Shown piece by piece: positions 5,932 to 13,038 of a DNA stretch of 14,010 nucleotides; the stretch's first letter is position 1, and the number at the start of each line of letters is the position of its first letter. The position numbers were made by a program, and so were the translations under genes. This stretch comes from Candidatus Poribacteria bacterium (GTDB taxonomy: Bacteria > Poribacteria > DTPJ01 > WJIO01). Location of the stretch: the NCBI GenBank assembly GCA_014730235.1, contig WJIO01000202.1:1-14010 (forward strand), written 5' to 3'. Under the pieces are notes generated by a model. That model worked only from the letters and a program-made list of their open reading frames with translations. It did no database searches and was not told the origin of the DNA.

Positions 5932-6002
5932 AGTTCTTCCGGATTTAGGGTGGTAATAATTTGAAAAGCTTTTTACATTTCCACACTCAAGTCAGAAAAA
6001 GC
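5932..6002 (+). repeat. MITE-like repeat, copy D (core deleted)
   Basis: The left end (TTCTTCCGGATTTAGGGTGG, 5934-5953) closely matches the left end of copy C, and the right end (CCACACTCAAGTCAGAAAAA, 5981-6000) matches the right ends of B and C. The hairpin core is absent, leaving about 71 bp. It abuts copy C. The junction forms a perfect 9-bp hairpin, CGGAAGAAC (5913-5921) with GTTCTTCCG (5933-5941). Confidence 0.65.
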
Positions 6003-6094
6003 AAATTTATAAGGACAGAATAACAGAATATTTATGATATGTAAAGATTTTTGCTGTTATGAAGAAGAATAGAAGTGGTTGGATAAATCCGGGC

Positions 6095-6155
6095 AAAAAA
6101 AGAAAGGTAAGAGGCGAGGGTTATACGGCGGCTATGTTTGAACCTCTTACCTTTC
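6095..6155 (-). terminator. Strong intrinsic terminator on the - strand with no gene upstream
   Basis: GAAAGGTAAGAGG (6102-6114) and CCTCTTACCTTTC (6143-6155) form a perfect 13-bp stem with a 28-base loop. On the - strand it is followed at once by seven T (6101-6095), the layout of a rho-independent terminator; the + strand has no T run. The only DNA that could feed it lies between here and the divergent nusA promoter (about 6156-6372), which has no gene. It may end a small RNA, or sit as an attenuator in a long leader of the oxidoreductase gene. Confidence 0.65.
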
Positions 6156-6337
6156 CTAATGCAGCACTGGATGTTTAGGAAACGTTGTTGCTTACATAGT
6201 TCGGCACAGTTTGCTAAAAACTTTAGGGAAAAAGTAAGAAATATTTAAATAAATGCGATAATTCATTAAAATAATGCTCTTTTATGTTGGATCTGACTTA
6301 AATCAGAGAGATAAATCCTTCTATTGTGAATTTTTTC
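6156..6337. other. Non-coding stretch between the - strand terminator and the nusA promoter
   Basis: No gene is seen. CTGACTTAAATCAG (6293-6306) is a near-perfect 14-base palindrome about 32 bases upstream of the nusA -35 box and could be an operator. The rest is A/T rich. If a small RNA ends at 6095, its promoter should lie here on the - strand, but I found no convincing -35/-10 pair. Confidence 0.3.
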
Positions 6338-6366
6338 TTGAAAACTTTGTGCTACTATGCTATAAT
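6338..6366 (+). promoter_or_regulatory. Main promoter of the nusA-ribF operon
   Basis: TTGAAA (6338-6343), a 17-base spacer and a perfect TATAAT (6361-6366), with TG one base upstream of the -10 (extended -10). The predicted start is near 6373, giving a leader of about 320 bases before nusA. It is the strongest promoter-like site in the window. Confidence 0.75.
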
Positions 6367-6543
6367 CTCTATGGTTAAAGGTATGCCTGTATATATTTAC
6401 AGTTTTAATTAAATTTGACATCTCTGGTGAATTTACTTACCGATTTATTACAGCTATAATTTACTTAAATCATTTTATTTCAAAGTAAGTCAAATAACTG
6501 TATTTATATAAAACAGGCAAAATCTTATGATTTTTCTTTTCAG

Positions 6544-6573
6544 GAGTGGGTCATTACCCGCTCTTTTCTTTTG
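6544..6573 (+). terminator. Attenuator-like intrinsic terminator in the nusA leader
   Basis: GAGTGGGT (6544-6551), loop CATT, and ACCCGCTC (6556-6563) give an 8-bp stem with one G-T pair, followed by TTTTCTTTT (6564-6572). It lies about 170 bases after the predicted start and 121 bases before the nusA ATG, inside the operon leader, so it must be read through for expression. In Bacillus subtilis the nusA operon is reported to be autoregulated by NusA-dependent attenuation, and this element fits that scheme. A second small hairpin follows (ATCATT 6583-6588, AATGAT 6595-6600). ACTTAC (6435-6440) and GTAAGT (6485-6490) could form an upstream stem; no clear anti-terminator is visible. Confidence 0.7.
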
Positions 6574-6644
6574 TTAGGTTATATCATTTAAGATAATGAT
6601 TAAAAAGTGCTGTTATAGATTTCCGATTATGAAAATGAATTAAT

Positions 6645-6696
6645 AGGGAGGTTGGCCCATAACTGCATAACAGAATGATGGGCCTCGTGTAAAATG
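6645..6696 (+). promoter_or_regulatory. nusA ribosome binding site separated from its ATG by a hairpin
   Basis: The only good Shine-Dalgarno sequence, AGGGAGG (6645-6651), is 42 bases from the nusA ATG (6694), too far for normal use. Between them GGCCCAT (6654-6660) and ATGGGCC (6678-6684) form a perfect 7-bp stem. Folding removes 31 bases and leaves 11 bases between the site and the ATG. A TTG at 6652 is in frame with nusA but meets TGA at 6676-6678. Bases 6667-6673 (ATAACAG) in the loop can pair with CTGTTAT (6610-6616), giving a possible pseudoknot. Confidence 0.5.
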
Positions 6697-7977
6697 AAGG
6701 ATGATCTACTGGGAATCATCGATCAAATAAGTCGCCAAAGAGAGTTATCACGGGAAGTTCTTATAGAAGCAATAGAAAGGGCATTACTGCAAGCAGCCAA
6801 GAAACGTTATGGCTCTCATAAGGAAGTATCTGTTAGTATTGATAGGGAAACGGGTGAAATTAAGGTTATCGCGCCCAAAAAAGTTGTTGAAATAATGACT
6901 GACTATTCTACAGAGATACCTATTGAAGAAGCTCAAAAAATAAATCCGGATGTAGAAATTGGACAGATTATTGAAGTGGAGACCATACCCAAGGACTTTG
7001 GCAGAATATCAGCTCAAACCGCAAAACAAATAGTCGCCCAAAGACTCAGAGAAGCAGAAAGAGAAAATATATACGAAGAATATAAAGACCGAGAAGGTGA
7101 TATTGTCAGCGGCGTTGTTCAGCGTATGGAATATAACGACGTTATTATAGACCTTGACAGAACTGAAGCCTTATTACCCTATAGAGAACAGATGAAAGGT
7201 GAAGAGTATCGTCGTGGAGATAGATTACGGGCATTAGTAGTAGAGGTGAAGCCTGACTCAAAAGGGCCACAAATTATATTGTCCAGAACTCATCCTGATC
7301 TGATTAAAAGACTTTTTGAACTGGAAGTTCCGGAAATATATGACGGATTAGTGGAGATTAAAGCTGCTGCCAGAGAACCAGGAGATCGCTCAAAAATAGC
7401 AGTATCAACTAACGTTGACAATCTGGATGCTGTTGGTACCTGCGTTGGTATGAGAGGCTCCAGAGTTCAGATGGTAGTAAATGAGCTTAGCGGCGAAAGA
7501 ATTGATATATTACCCTGGAATTCATCCCCGGAAACCTTTATAGCCAATGCTTTGAGTCCAGCAAAAATAGTAAGCGTAAACGTAGATGAAGAAGATAAAT
7601 CCGCAATGGTAGTAGTTCCTGATGATCAGTTGTCTCTTGCAATAGGACGTAAAGGGCAGAATGTACGTCTGGCAGCCAAGCTTACAGGTTGGAATATTGA
7701 TATAAAGAGTCAATCTGAAGCGGGAACAGCATCAAGGGAGAAAATAGCTCGAAGCATTTTTAAATCATTACCAGTAACTGAACTGGAGGGCGTCGGAGAT
7801 AAGACCGCGGATAAACTTCAGGAAGCAGGATATTCATCTGTTGAAGACATAGCTGATACTAATATTGATATGCTATCTTCTGTTCCCGGTATTGGATCAA
7901 AAACGGCTGAAAAGCTTCATGAAGCGGCTTTGGAAAGGCTTAAAGAATCAAAAGATGACGAAGATATTGAGGAGTAA
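6694..7977 (+). CDS. nusA: Transcription termination/antitermination factor NusA
   Basis: NusA binds RNA polymerase and nascent RNA and tunes pausing, termination and antitermination. The 427-residue product has the N-terminal polymerase-binding domain (about 1-125), an S1 domain (about 135-200), KH1 with the GMRG loop (252-255) and KH2 with AIGRKGQNVRLAAKLTGW (316-333). After KH2 there is a C-terminal helix-hairpin-helix pair, LEGVGDKTADKL (364-375) and SVPGIGSKTAEKL (396-408), and an acidic tail (KDDEDIEE). Many Firmicute NusA proteins stop near 350-370 residues, while E. coli has two acidic repeats in 495, so this one is intermediate. The start gives the normal family N-terminus even though the ATG lacks an adjacent Shine-Dalgarno sequence. 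It heads the operon; rimP, its usual upstream partner, is missing. Confidence 0.97.
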   Translation: MKDDLLGIIDQISRQRELSREVLIEAIERALLQAAKKRYGSHKEVSVSIDRETGEIKVIAPKKVVEIMTDYSTEIPIEEAQKINPDVEIGQIIEVETIPKDFGRISAQTAKQIVAQRLREAERENIYEEYKDREGDIVSGVVQRMEYNDVIIDLDRTEALLPYREQMKGEEYRRGDRLRALVVEVKPDSKGPQIILSRTHPDLIKRLFELEVPEIYDGLVEIKAAAREPGDRSKIAVSTNVDNLDAVGTCVGMRGSRVQMVVNELSGERIDILPWNSSPETFIANALSPAKIVSVNVDEEDKSAMVVVPDDQLSLAIGRKGQNVRLAAKLTGWNIDIKSQSEAGTASREKIARSIFKSLPVTELEGVGDKTADKLQEAGYSSVEDIADTNIDMLSSVPGIGSKTAEKLHEAALERLKESKDDEDIEE

Positions 7978-7988
7978 ATTTTCCGGCA

Positions 7989-8270
7989 ATGCCATTGCCA
8001 CAAAGAACCTGTATAGGTTGTCATAGGATTAAGCTAAAGCAAGATCTAATAAAACTTGTTTTTTCGCCCTATGGAGAGTTAGTTTTAGATAAAAGAAAAA
8101 AAATGGGCGGAAGAGGTGCTTACGTTTGCCCTAGCAAAAGCTGTATAAATAAAGCAATGCAAACTGAAAGGCTTAAAAGGGCATTTAGAGTTGATCCGGA
8201 GATGAAGAAATTTATTAATCAGGAATCGGTAAGGAGAATAAAACAGAGCTTATTAGCTTTAATATGTTAA
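7989..8270 (+). CDS. rnpM: RNase P modulator RnpM / YlxR (DUF448)
   Basis: A 93-residue basic RNA-binding protein of the YlxR family, renamed RnpM in Bacillus subtilis, where it is reported to bind RNase P RNA and modulate its activity. Family marks are RTCIGCH (6-12), the GGRGAYVCPSKSC block (40-52) and the closing helix ERLKRAFR. Cys8, Cys11, Cys47 and Cys52 form a possible zinc-binding set. The gene starts 11 bases after the nusA stop. The likely ribosome binding site is GAGGAG in the last nusA codons, 14 bases from the ATG, which is rather long and suggests translational coupling. In many genomes the L7Ae-like gene ylxQ follows; it is absent here. Confidence 0.92.
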   Translation: MPLPQRTCIGCHRIKLKQDLIKLVFSPYGELVLDKRKKMGGRGAYVCPSKSCINKAMQTERLKRAFRVDPEMKKFINQESVRRIKQSLLALIC

Positions 8271-8330
8271 ATATGTCAATTTTTATATTGTATCAAACCT
8301 ATTTATAAAAGAATTTGGAGGCATTTAAAC

Positions 8331-10289
8331 TTGGAGCAGAGCAAATCTCAAAAAATGAAGACAGTAAGAGTCTATGAACTGGCAAGAGAACTCCAAATAT
8401 CTAATAAAGAACTTATTAAGAAACTAAATGATTACGGTGTTGAAGTTAAAAGCCATATGAGTTCTGTTGATGAAGAGACAGCTGAGTTGATCTATGCAGA
8501 ATTGGGTGAATCAGCTTTAGAAGAAACCTCAGAGGAAACAAAAGAGGAAATAAAGGTTGAGGAAGGAACAGCAATAGCTGAGCTGGCAAAACTTCTAGAT
8601 ATAGAACGAAATGATATATTAAAATTCCTTATAAATAAAGGAATTATGGTTAATGTAAATCAACGTCTTAATCTTGATATTTTGGAACTCCTGTCAGAGA
8701 AATATGGTTTTGAAGCTATCGAAGAACGATCTCTGGAAGAAAGAATAATATCCGAAGAACCGGATGATCCTGAGAAACTAGTACCCAGACCGCCTGTTGT
8801 TACTATAATGGGGCATGTTAATCACGGCAAGACCTCATTATTGGATGCTGTAAGGGAATCCAATATTATGGATTCAGAAGCTGGCGGTATAACACAACAT
8901 ATAGGCGCTTATAGAGTTCGTCTTGACAGCGGATATGTGGTTTTTCTTGACACTCCAGGGCATGAAGCTTTTACCAAAATGCGCTCCCGAGGAGCTCAGG
9001 TTACAGATGTAGTTGTTCTTGTTGTAGCCGCCGACGACGGGGTTATGCCACAAACAGTAGAAGCTATTGACCATGCGAAAGCTGCTGATGTTCCTATAGT
9101 TGTGGCTGTCAATAAAATTGACAAGGAAAACGCTAACCCCAATATTATAAAACAACAACTTTCAGAATATCAACTCATTCCAGAAGAATGGGGCGGTCAG
9201 ACTATATTTATTGATATATCTGCAAAGAATAAAATTGGTGTTGATGAATTACTGGAAAATCTGCTTCTGGAAGCTGAACTTCTTGAGCTTAAGGCAAATC
9301 CTGATAAACCAGCAAGAGGAACTATCGTAGAATCACAAATAGATCGAAGTCGGGGGCCAGTAGCCACAGTGCTTGTTCAGGACGGAACTTTGAAGATAGG
9401 TGATGCCTTTGTAGCGGGAATCTATGACGGTAAAGTTCGCGCGATGATAAACGATCATGGTGAAAACGTAAAAGAGGCTTTGCCATCAACCCCTGTAGAG
9501 GTGCTTGGTTTCTCTGGTGTGCCGGAAGCAGGAGATATGTTCTTTGTCATTGAGGATGAAAAAGAGGCCAAAACCCTGAGTGAAAAACGTCAAAATGAAG
9601 TTTTGGAAAAAGAAAGGGCAGCTACTGGACGTAAAACCGTTGATATATATCAGATGATTAAAGAAGGTGAAATTAAAGACCTTAATCTGATTATAAAAGG
9701 TGATGTTCATGGTTCGATAGAGGCACTTATAGGATCACTTCAGGGGATAAATTCTGAAGAGGTAAACCTGAATATTATCCGTTCTGCTGTAGGTGAAGTT
9801 ACAGAAAATGACGTTATACTTGCTTCGGCTTCTAAAGCCATTATTGTGGGCTTTAATGTGAGAGTATCGGGCCCGGCTTCCAGGCTTGCAGATCGGGAAG
9901 GTGTTGATATAAAAACCTATGAAGTTATCTATGAAGCTATATCCGACGTAAAAGCTGCTATGGAAGGCCTTATGGAACCCGAACTCCGGGAAGTTGTGGC
10001 AGGAAGAGCTCAGGTTCTTCAGTTATTTGAAATATCCCGACTGGGTACAGTAGCAGGTTGTATGGTAAACAGCGGTAGAATAATTCGCGGCTCTCATATG
10101 AGGTTAATAAGAAATAACAGAACTATTCATGAAGGTAGAATTGATTCTCTGAAACGCTTCAGTCAGGACGTAAGGGAAATATCCTCTGGTCAGGAATGTG
10201 GTATTCTTATTAACGATTTTTCAGATTTTGAAGTTGGGGATATAATAGAGTCATATACATACGAAGAGATCCCGGTAACCTTGGGATAA
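8331..10289 (+). CDS. infB: Translation initiation factor IF-2
   Basis: IF-2 is the GTPase that places initiator fMet-tRNA on the 30S subunit and promotes subunit joining. At 652 residues it is a short form. There are two IF2_N-type helical modules (about 11-60 and 78-128) joined by an acidic linker. The G domain has G1 GHVNHGKT (161-168), G3 DTPGH (207-211), G4 NKID (261-264) and G5 SAK (297-299). Domains II to IV follow, including [10 protein letters not shown] and the C-terminal fMet-tRNA-binding barrel. G1 carries Asn164 where GHVDHGKT is usual. The TTG start at 8331 is chosen because TTGGAGG lies 9 bases upstream; an ATG at 8355 ([10 protein letters not shown]) is a possible second start with a weaker site. 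A 60-base gap precedes it. Confidence 0.97.
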   Translation: MEQSKSQKMKTVRVYELARELQISNKELIKKLNDYGVEVKSHMSSVDEETAELIYAELGESALEETSEETKEEIKVEEGTAIAELAKLLDIERNDILKFLINKGIMVNVNQRLNLDILELLSEKYGFEAIEERSLEERIISEEPDDPEKLVPRPPVVTIMGHVNHGKTSLLDAVRESNIMDSEAGGITQHIGAYRVRLDSGYVVFLDTPGHEAFTKMRSRGAQVTDVVVLVVAADDGVMPQTVEAIDHAKAADVPIVVAVNKIDKENANPNIIKQQLSEYQLIPEEWGGQTIFIDISAKNKIGVDELLENLLLEAELLELKANPDKPARGTIVESQIDRSRGPVATVLVQDGTLKIGDAFVAGIYDGKVRAMINDHGENVKEALPSTPVEVLGFSGVPEAGDMFFVIEDEKEAKTLSEKRQNEVLEKERAATGRKTVDIYQMIKEGEIKDLNLIIKGDVHGSIEALIGSLQGINSEEVNLNIIRSAVGEVTENDVILASASKAIIVGFNVRVSGPASRLADREGVDIKTYEVIYEAISDVKAAMEGLMEPELREVVAGRAQVLQLFEISRLGTVAGCMVNSGRIIRGSHMRLIRNNRTIHEGRIDSLKRFSQDVREISSGQECGILINDFSDFEVGDIIESYTYEEIPVTLG

Positions 10290-10296
10290 CAAGTAA

Positions 10297-10578
10297 ATGC
10301 ACATCGGTGTTTGTACACTTCAGCTAAGGCTTTCAGGAAACCGCTCTCTTAAAGAGAAAAGACGTGTTGTCAAAAGCATGAAAGACCGAATCAGGAATAG
10401 ATTTAACGTCTCTATTGCTGAAGTTGATAACTTAGATAAATGGCAATGGGCAACACTGGGGGTGGTTTGTATATCCAATGATTCTAAATTTACCAACAGC
10501 ATCCTCTCAAAAGTGGTGAATTATGTGGAAACAGGCTGTATGGTTGATTTAGTTGATTATTATATCGAGATACAATAA
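10297..10578 (+). CDS. ylxP: DUF503 family protein YlxP
   Basis: A 93-residue protein matching YlxP/DUF503, a ferredoxin-like fold small protein regularly found between infB and rbfA. Recognisable blocks are MHIGVCTLQLRL at the start, the SLKEKRRVVKSMKDRIRNRF helix (18-37) and VSIAEVDNLDKWQWATLGVV (39-58). Its molecular role is not established; the conserved position suggests ribosome assembly or translation. It starts 7 bases after the infB stop with only a weak ribosome binding site in the infB tail (TTGGGA), so translational coupling is likely. No oddities. Confidence 0.93.
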   Translation: MHIGVCTLQLRLSGNRSLKEKRRVVKSMKDRIRNRFNVSIAEVDNLDKWQWATLGVVCISNDSKFTNSILSKVVNYVETGCMVDLVDYYIEIQ

Positions 10579-10612
10579 ATTAGAAATCTAATTCAGCTTA
10601 AGGAAATATTAA

Positions 10613-10996
10613 TTGTTGCATTATAAAAGATCAGACAGACTTGGTGATCTGATACAAAGAGAGATCAGTGATATCCTTCATAAACAAATCAAAGATCCCA
10701 GAATTGGATTTTGTACCGTAATGCGCGTGGATGTTTCTGACGATCTACGTCATGCTAAAGTACGGGTAAGCATTATGGGATCTGAAAACCAGCAAGAAAG
10801 ATCCCTAGAGGGTTTAAAAAGTGCAAAGAATTTCATCAAAAAAGAGATTGGAAATCGAATTGCGTTGAAACACATACCTGAATTGGTATTTGTTCTCGAT
10901 CATTCTGTGGATTATAGCCTTCGTATAGATAAACTAATAAAGGAAGAACATAAAAAGGATAAATCAAGGAATCCTGAGAATGATACAGAATTGTAA
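10613..10996 (+). CDS. rbfA: 30S ribosome-binding factor RbfA
   Basis: RbfA is a KH-fold protein that binds the immature 30S subunit near helix 1 of 16S rRNA and supports late maturation and cold adaptation. The 127-residue product shows the family pattern RSDRLGDLIQREISDIL (6-22), then KDPRIGFCTVMRVDVSDDL (27-45) and ALKHIPELVFVLDHSVDY (84-101). It ends in a charged tail rich in Lys and Glu. The start is one of two adjacent TTG codons (10613 and 10616), with AAGGA 8 bases before the first. No ATG fits. It lies 34 bases after ylxP and 32 bases before nrnA. Confidence 0.95.
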   Translation: MLHYKRSDRLGDLIQREISDILHKQIKDPRIGFCTVMRVDVSDDLRHAKVRVSIMGSENQQERSLEGLKSAKNFIKKEIGNRIALKHIPELVFVLDHSVDYSLRIDKLIKEEHKKDKSRNPENDTEL

Positions 10997-11028
10997 ATTT
11001 ACTTTGGGTTCCTTTTCATGATTTTACT

Positions 11029-12042
11029 ATGCCGAAAACAAAATTAATGGGAGATATACTAAATGTTATAAAAGGTAATGATTCCTTTATAATTTCGTCC
11101 CATATAAATCCCGATGGAGATGCCGTAGGTTCTCAGCTTGCCGTATATTCTCTATTAAAAGATCTTGAAAAATCCGTCTGTATAGTCAACAGAGATCCCA
11201 TACCTTTTATCTATAAATTCCTGTTAGAAAATGATTTACCCTATATCAGCCTGAAAGATATGGAAATGGCTGAAAATCAAAATTCCTGGATGGATGCGCA
11301 GGTTGCTATTGTGTTGGACTGCGCAAGTTTAGCGCGAACTGGTGATGCCCTTGCGGAAAAAATCAGAAAATTTGATAAGATAATTAACATCGATCATCAT
11401 GCAAGCAAAGAAGAATTCGGGCATTATAACTTAATAGACCCGGAAGCCTGTGCCACTGCCGAACTTATATTTGATTTAATGTCATACGGAGATATAAGAA
11501 TAGGAAGAAAAAGGGCAGATTACCTTTATACTGCCATACTTACCGATACCGGCAGCTTTAGATACGGCAACTCTACCCCAAAAGCTCATGATATAGCTTC
11601 CCGGATGATCAAAGAGGGAGTAAATCCTCAAAAAATAGCGGAACTGGTGTATGAGGTAATACCATATCAACAGGCAAAACTATTTGGTATGTCTCTGGAC
11701 ACTCTTGAAATTAGCACTGATGGCAAAATTGCTCAGATGTGGGTTACCAACGACATGATGGAAAAAACCGGAACAACGGCAGAGGATACTGAGGATTTTA
11801 TAGATTATGTTCGATCATTAAGAGGGGTGGAGATAGCTTTGTTTTTCAGAGAAACAGAAGGAAATAATATTAAAGCCAGTTTGAGATCTAAAAACAATTT
11901 GGATGTCAGTAAGGTTGCCGCTGTTTTCGGAGGTGGGGGGCATAAAGCCGCTGCTGGATGTACTATACAAGAGCCAATCGGTAAAGCCAGAAAAATGGTC
12001 GTTGATGCTTTAAAAAAATACCAACACTGGGAAAAAGCATAA
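11029..12042 (+). CDS. nrnA: Bifunctional nanoRNase / pAp phosphatase NrnA (DHH-DHHA1)
   Basis: NrnA degrades RNA dinucleotides and short oligonucleotides and dephosphorylates 3'-phosphoadenosine 5'-phosphate. The 337-residue protein has the full set of Mn-binding DHH motifs: SSHINPDGDAVGSQ (23-36), VLDCAS (95-100), INIDHHAS (119-126) and LTDTGSFRYG (171-180). The C-terminal DHHA1 substrate-binding motif GGGGHKAAAG is at 301-310. Length is normal for the family. The ATG has no recognisable Shine-Dalgarno sequence: the 32-base spacer after rbfA is T rich. An overlapping ATG at 11018 in another frame opens only 9 codons. Translation may depend on reinitiation from rbfA. Confidence 0.93.
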   Translation: MPKTKLMGDILNVIKGNDSFIISSHINPDGDAVGSQLAVYSLLKDLEKSVCIVNRDPIPFIYKFLLENDLPYISLKDMEMAENQNSWMDAQVAIVLDCASLARTGDALAEKIRKFDKIINIDHHASKEEFGHYNLIDPEACATAELIFDLMSYGDIRIGRKRADYLYTAILTDTGSFRYGNSTPKAHDIASRMIKEGVNPQKIAELVYEVIPYQQAKLFGMSLDTLEISTDGKIAQMWVTNDMMEKTGTTAEDTEDFIDYVRSLRGVEIALFFRETEGNNIKASLRSKNNLDVSKVAAVFGGGGHKAAAGCTIQEPIGKARKMVVDALKKYQHWEKA

Positions 12043-12048
12043 GTTAAA

Positions 12049-13017
12049 ATGGACGGTCTTCTGAATATAAATAAACCTGCGGGAATGACCTCGCATGATG
12101 TGGTAGCTGAACTGCGGCGTTTATTAAAGGAAAAGAAAATCGGGCATACAGGAACGCTGGATCCCGATGCAACGGGAGTTCTTCCCGTATGTATAGGCAA
12201 ATCAACAAAAATTATTCAATTTCTAGAGGACAACCAAAAGGGCTACGAAGGAACTATTACCTTTGGTATTGAGACTGATACCCTGGATTCCAGCGGTTCA
12301 GTAACCAGTATATCAGATAGCAAATATTTAACTCAAGAGGAATTGGAAAAAGCTTTTAGAGATTTTACAGGTGAGATTAATCAAATTCCACCCATGGTTT
12401 CGGCTGTAAAATTCAAGGGCAAACGTTTATATGAAATAGCCCGACAGGGAAAAACAGTAAAACGTAAACCAAGAAAAATAAATGTATATGATCTAACTCT
12501 TTTAAAACTGTATGAAGGTAAAGCAGCATCGAATCTGGCAGAGGGTATATATAAAAAAGCAGATTTCCGGGTTTTGTGTTCCAAAGGCACTTATGTTCGT
12601 TCATTAGCTGCGGACATTGGCAGAAAGCTGAATTGTGGAGCACATCTTTCCTGTTTAATAAGGACAATTTCGGGACAGTTTAATTTAAGTAATTCGGTAG
12701 AACTTGAAAAAATCAGGGAAAAACCTGAAATTGCAAGTAATTTGATTTTGACAATTAATGATGCGCTATCATTCATGCCAGCAATCACAGTAAATAACAA
12801 GGCAAGGAAACGATTTCTTAACGGTATGCAGTTAAGAAATGTAGATATTAATCATTATAATGATGACTTTCAGGATGATGACCCGGTAAGGGTGATTGAT
12901 ACATCAGGAACACTCCTGGGGATAGGCAGAATTATTAACACCCGGGGATTTGTTGCAGAACCAGATTTACATAATACAATATGTAAAGCAATAAAAGTAT
13001 TGAAAAACGATACATAA
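12049..13017 (+). CDS. truB: tRNA pseudouridine-55 synthase TruB
   Basis: TruB isomerises uridine-55 to pseudouridine in the T loop of nearly all tRNAs and also acts as a tRNA chaperone. The 322-residue product has the catalytic motif GHTGTLDPDATGVLP (32-46) with Asp38, and the conserved active-site Tyr66 in KGYEGTITFG; the 28-residue spacing equals that of Asp48/Tyr76 in E. coli. IPPMVSAVKFKGKRLYEIAR and the later CSKGTYVRSLAADIG motif are typical. The last ~80 residues are less conserved and correspond to the family's C-terminal RNA-contact region. It starts 6 bases after nrnA, with a weak site in the nrnA tail (GGGAAAAAG). The operon order supports the call. Confidence 0.95.
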   Translation: MDGLLNINKPAGMTSHDVVAELRRLLKEKKIGHTGTLDPDATGVLPVCIGKSTKIIQFLEDNQKGYEGTITFGIETDTLDSSGSVTSISDSKYLTQEELEKAFRDFTGEINQIPPMVSAVKFKGKRLYEIARQGKTVKRKPRKINVYDLTLLKLYEGKAASNLAEGIYKKADFRVLCSKGTYVRSLAADIGRKLNCGAHLSCLIRTISGQFNLSNSVELEKIREKPEIASNLILTINDALSFMPAITVNNKARKRFLNGMQLRNVDINHYNDDFQDDDPVRVIDTSGTLLGIGRIINTRGFVAEPDLHNTICKAIKVLKNDT

Positions 13018-13038
13018 CAGCAATAAAGAAGATGGATA

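Noticed and set aside
6059-6178. A 39-codon + strand ORF (MKKNRSGWINPGKKRK...) over the - strand terminator
   Set aside because: No ribosome binding site, no promoter in front of it, and the 13-bp stem with T7 on the other strand explains the sequence better.
6205-6222. CGGCACAGTTTGC as a second sigma-54 promoter
   Set aside because: The GG and GC elements are two bases too close, which abolishes RpoN promoters.
6415-6460. TTGACA (6415) and TATAAT (6455) as a second nusA promoter
   Set aside because: The spacing is 34 bases, far too long for one promoter, and a strong one with correct spacing lies upstream.
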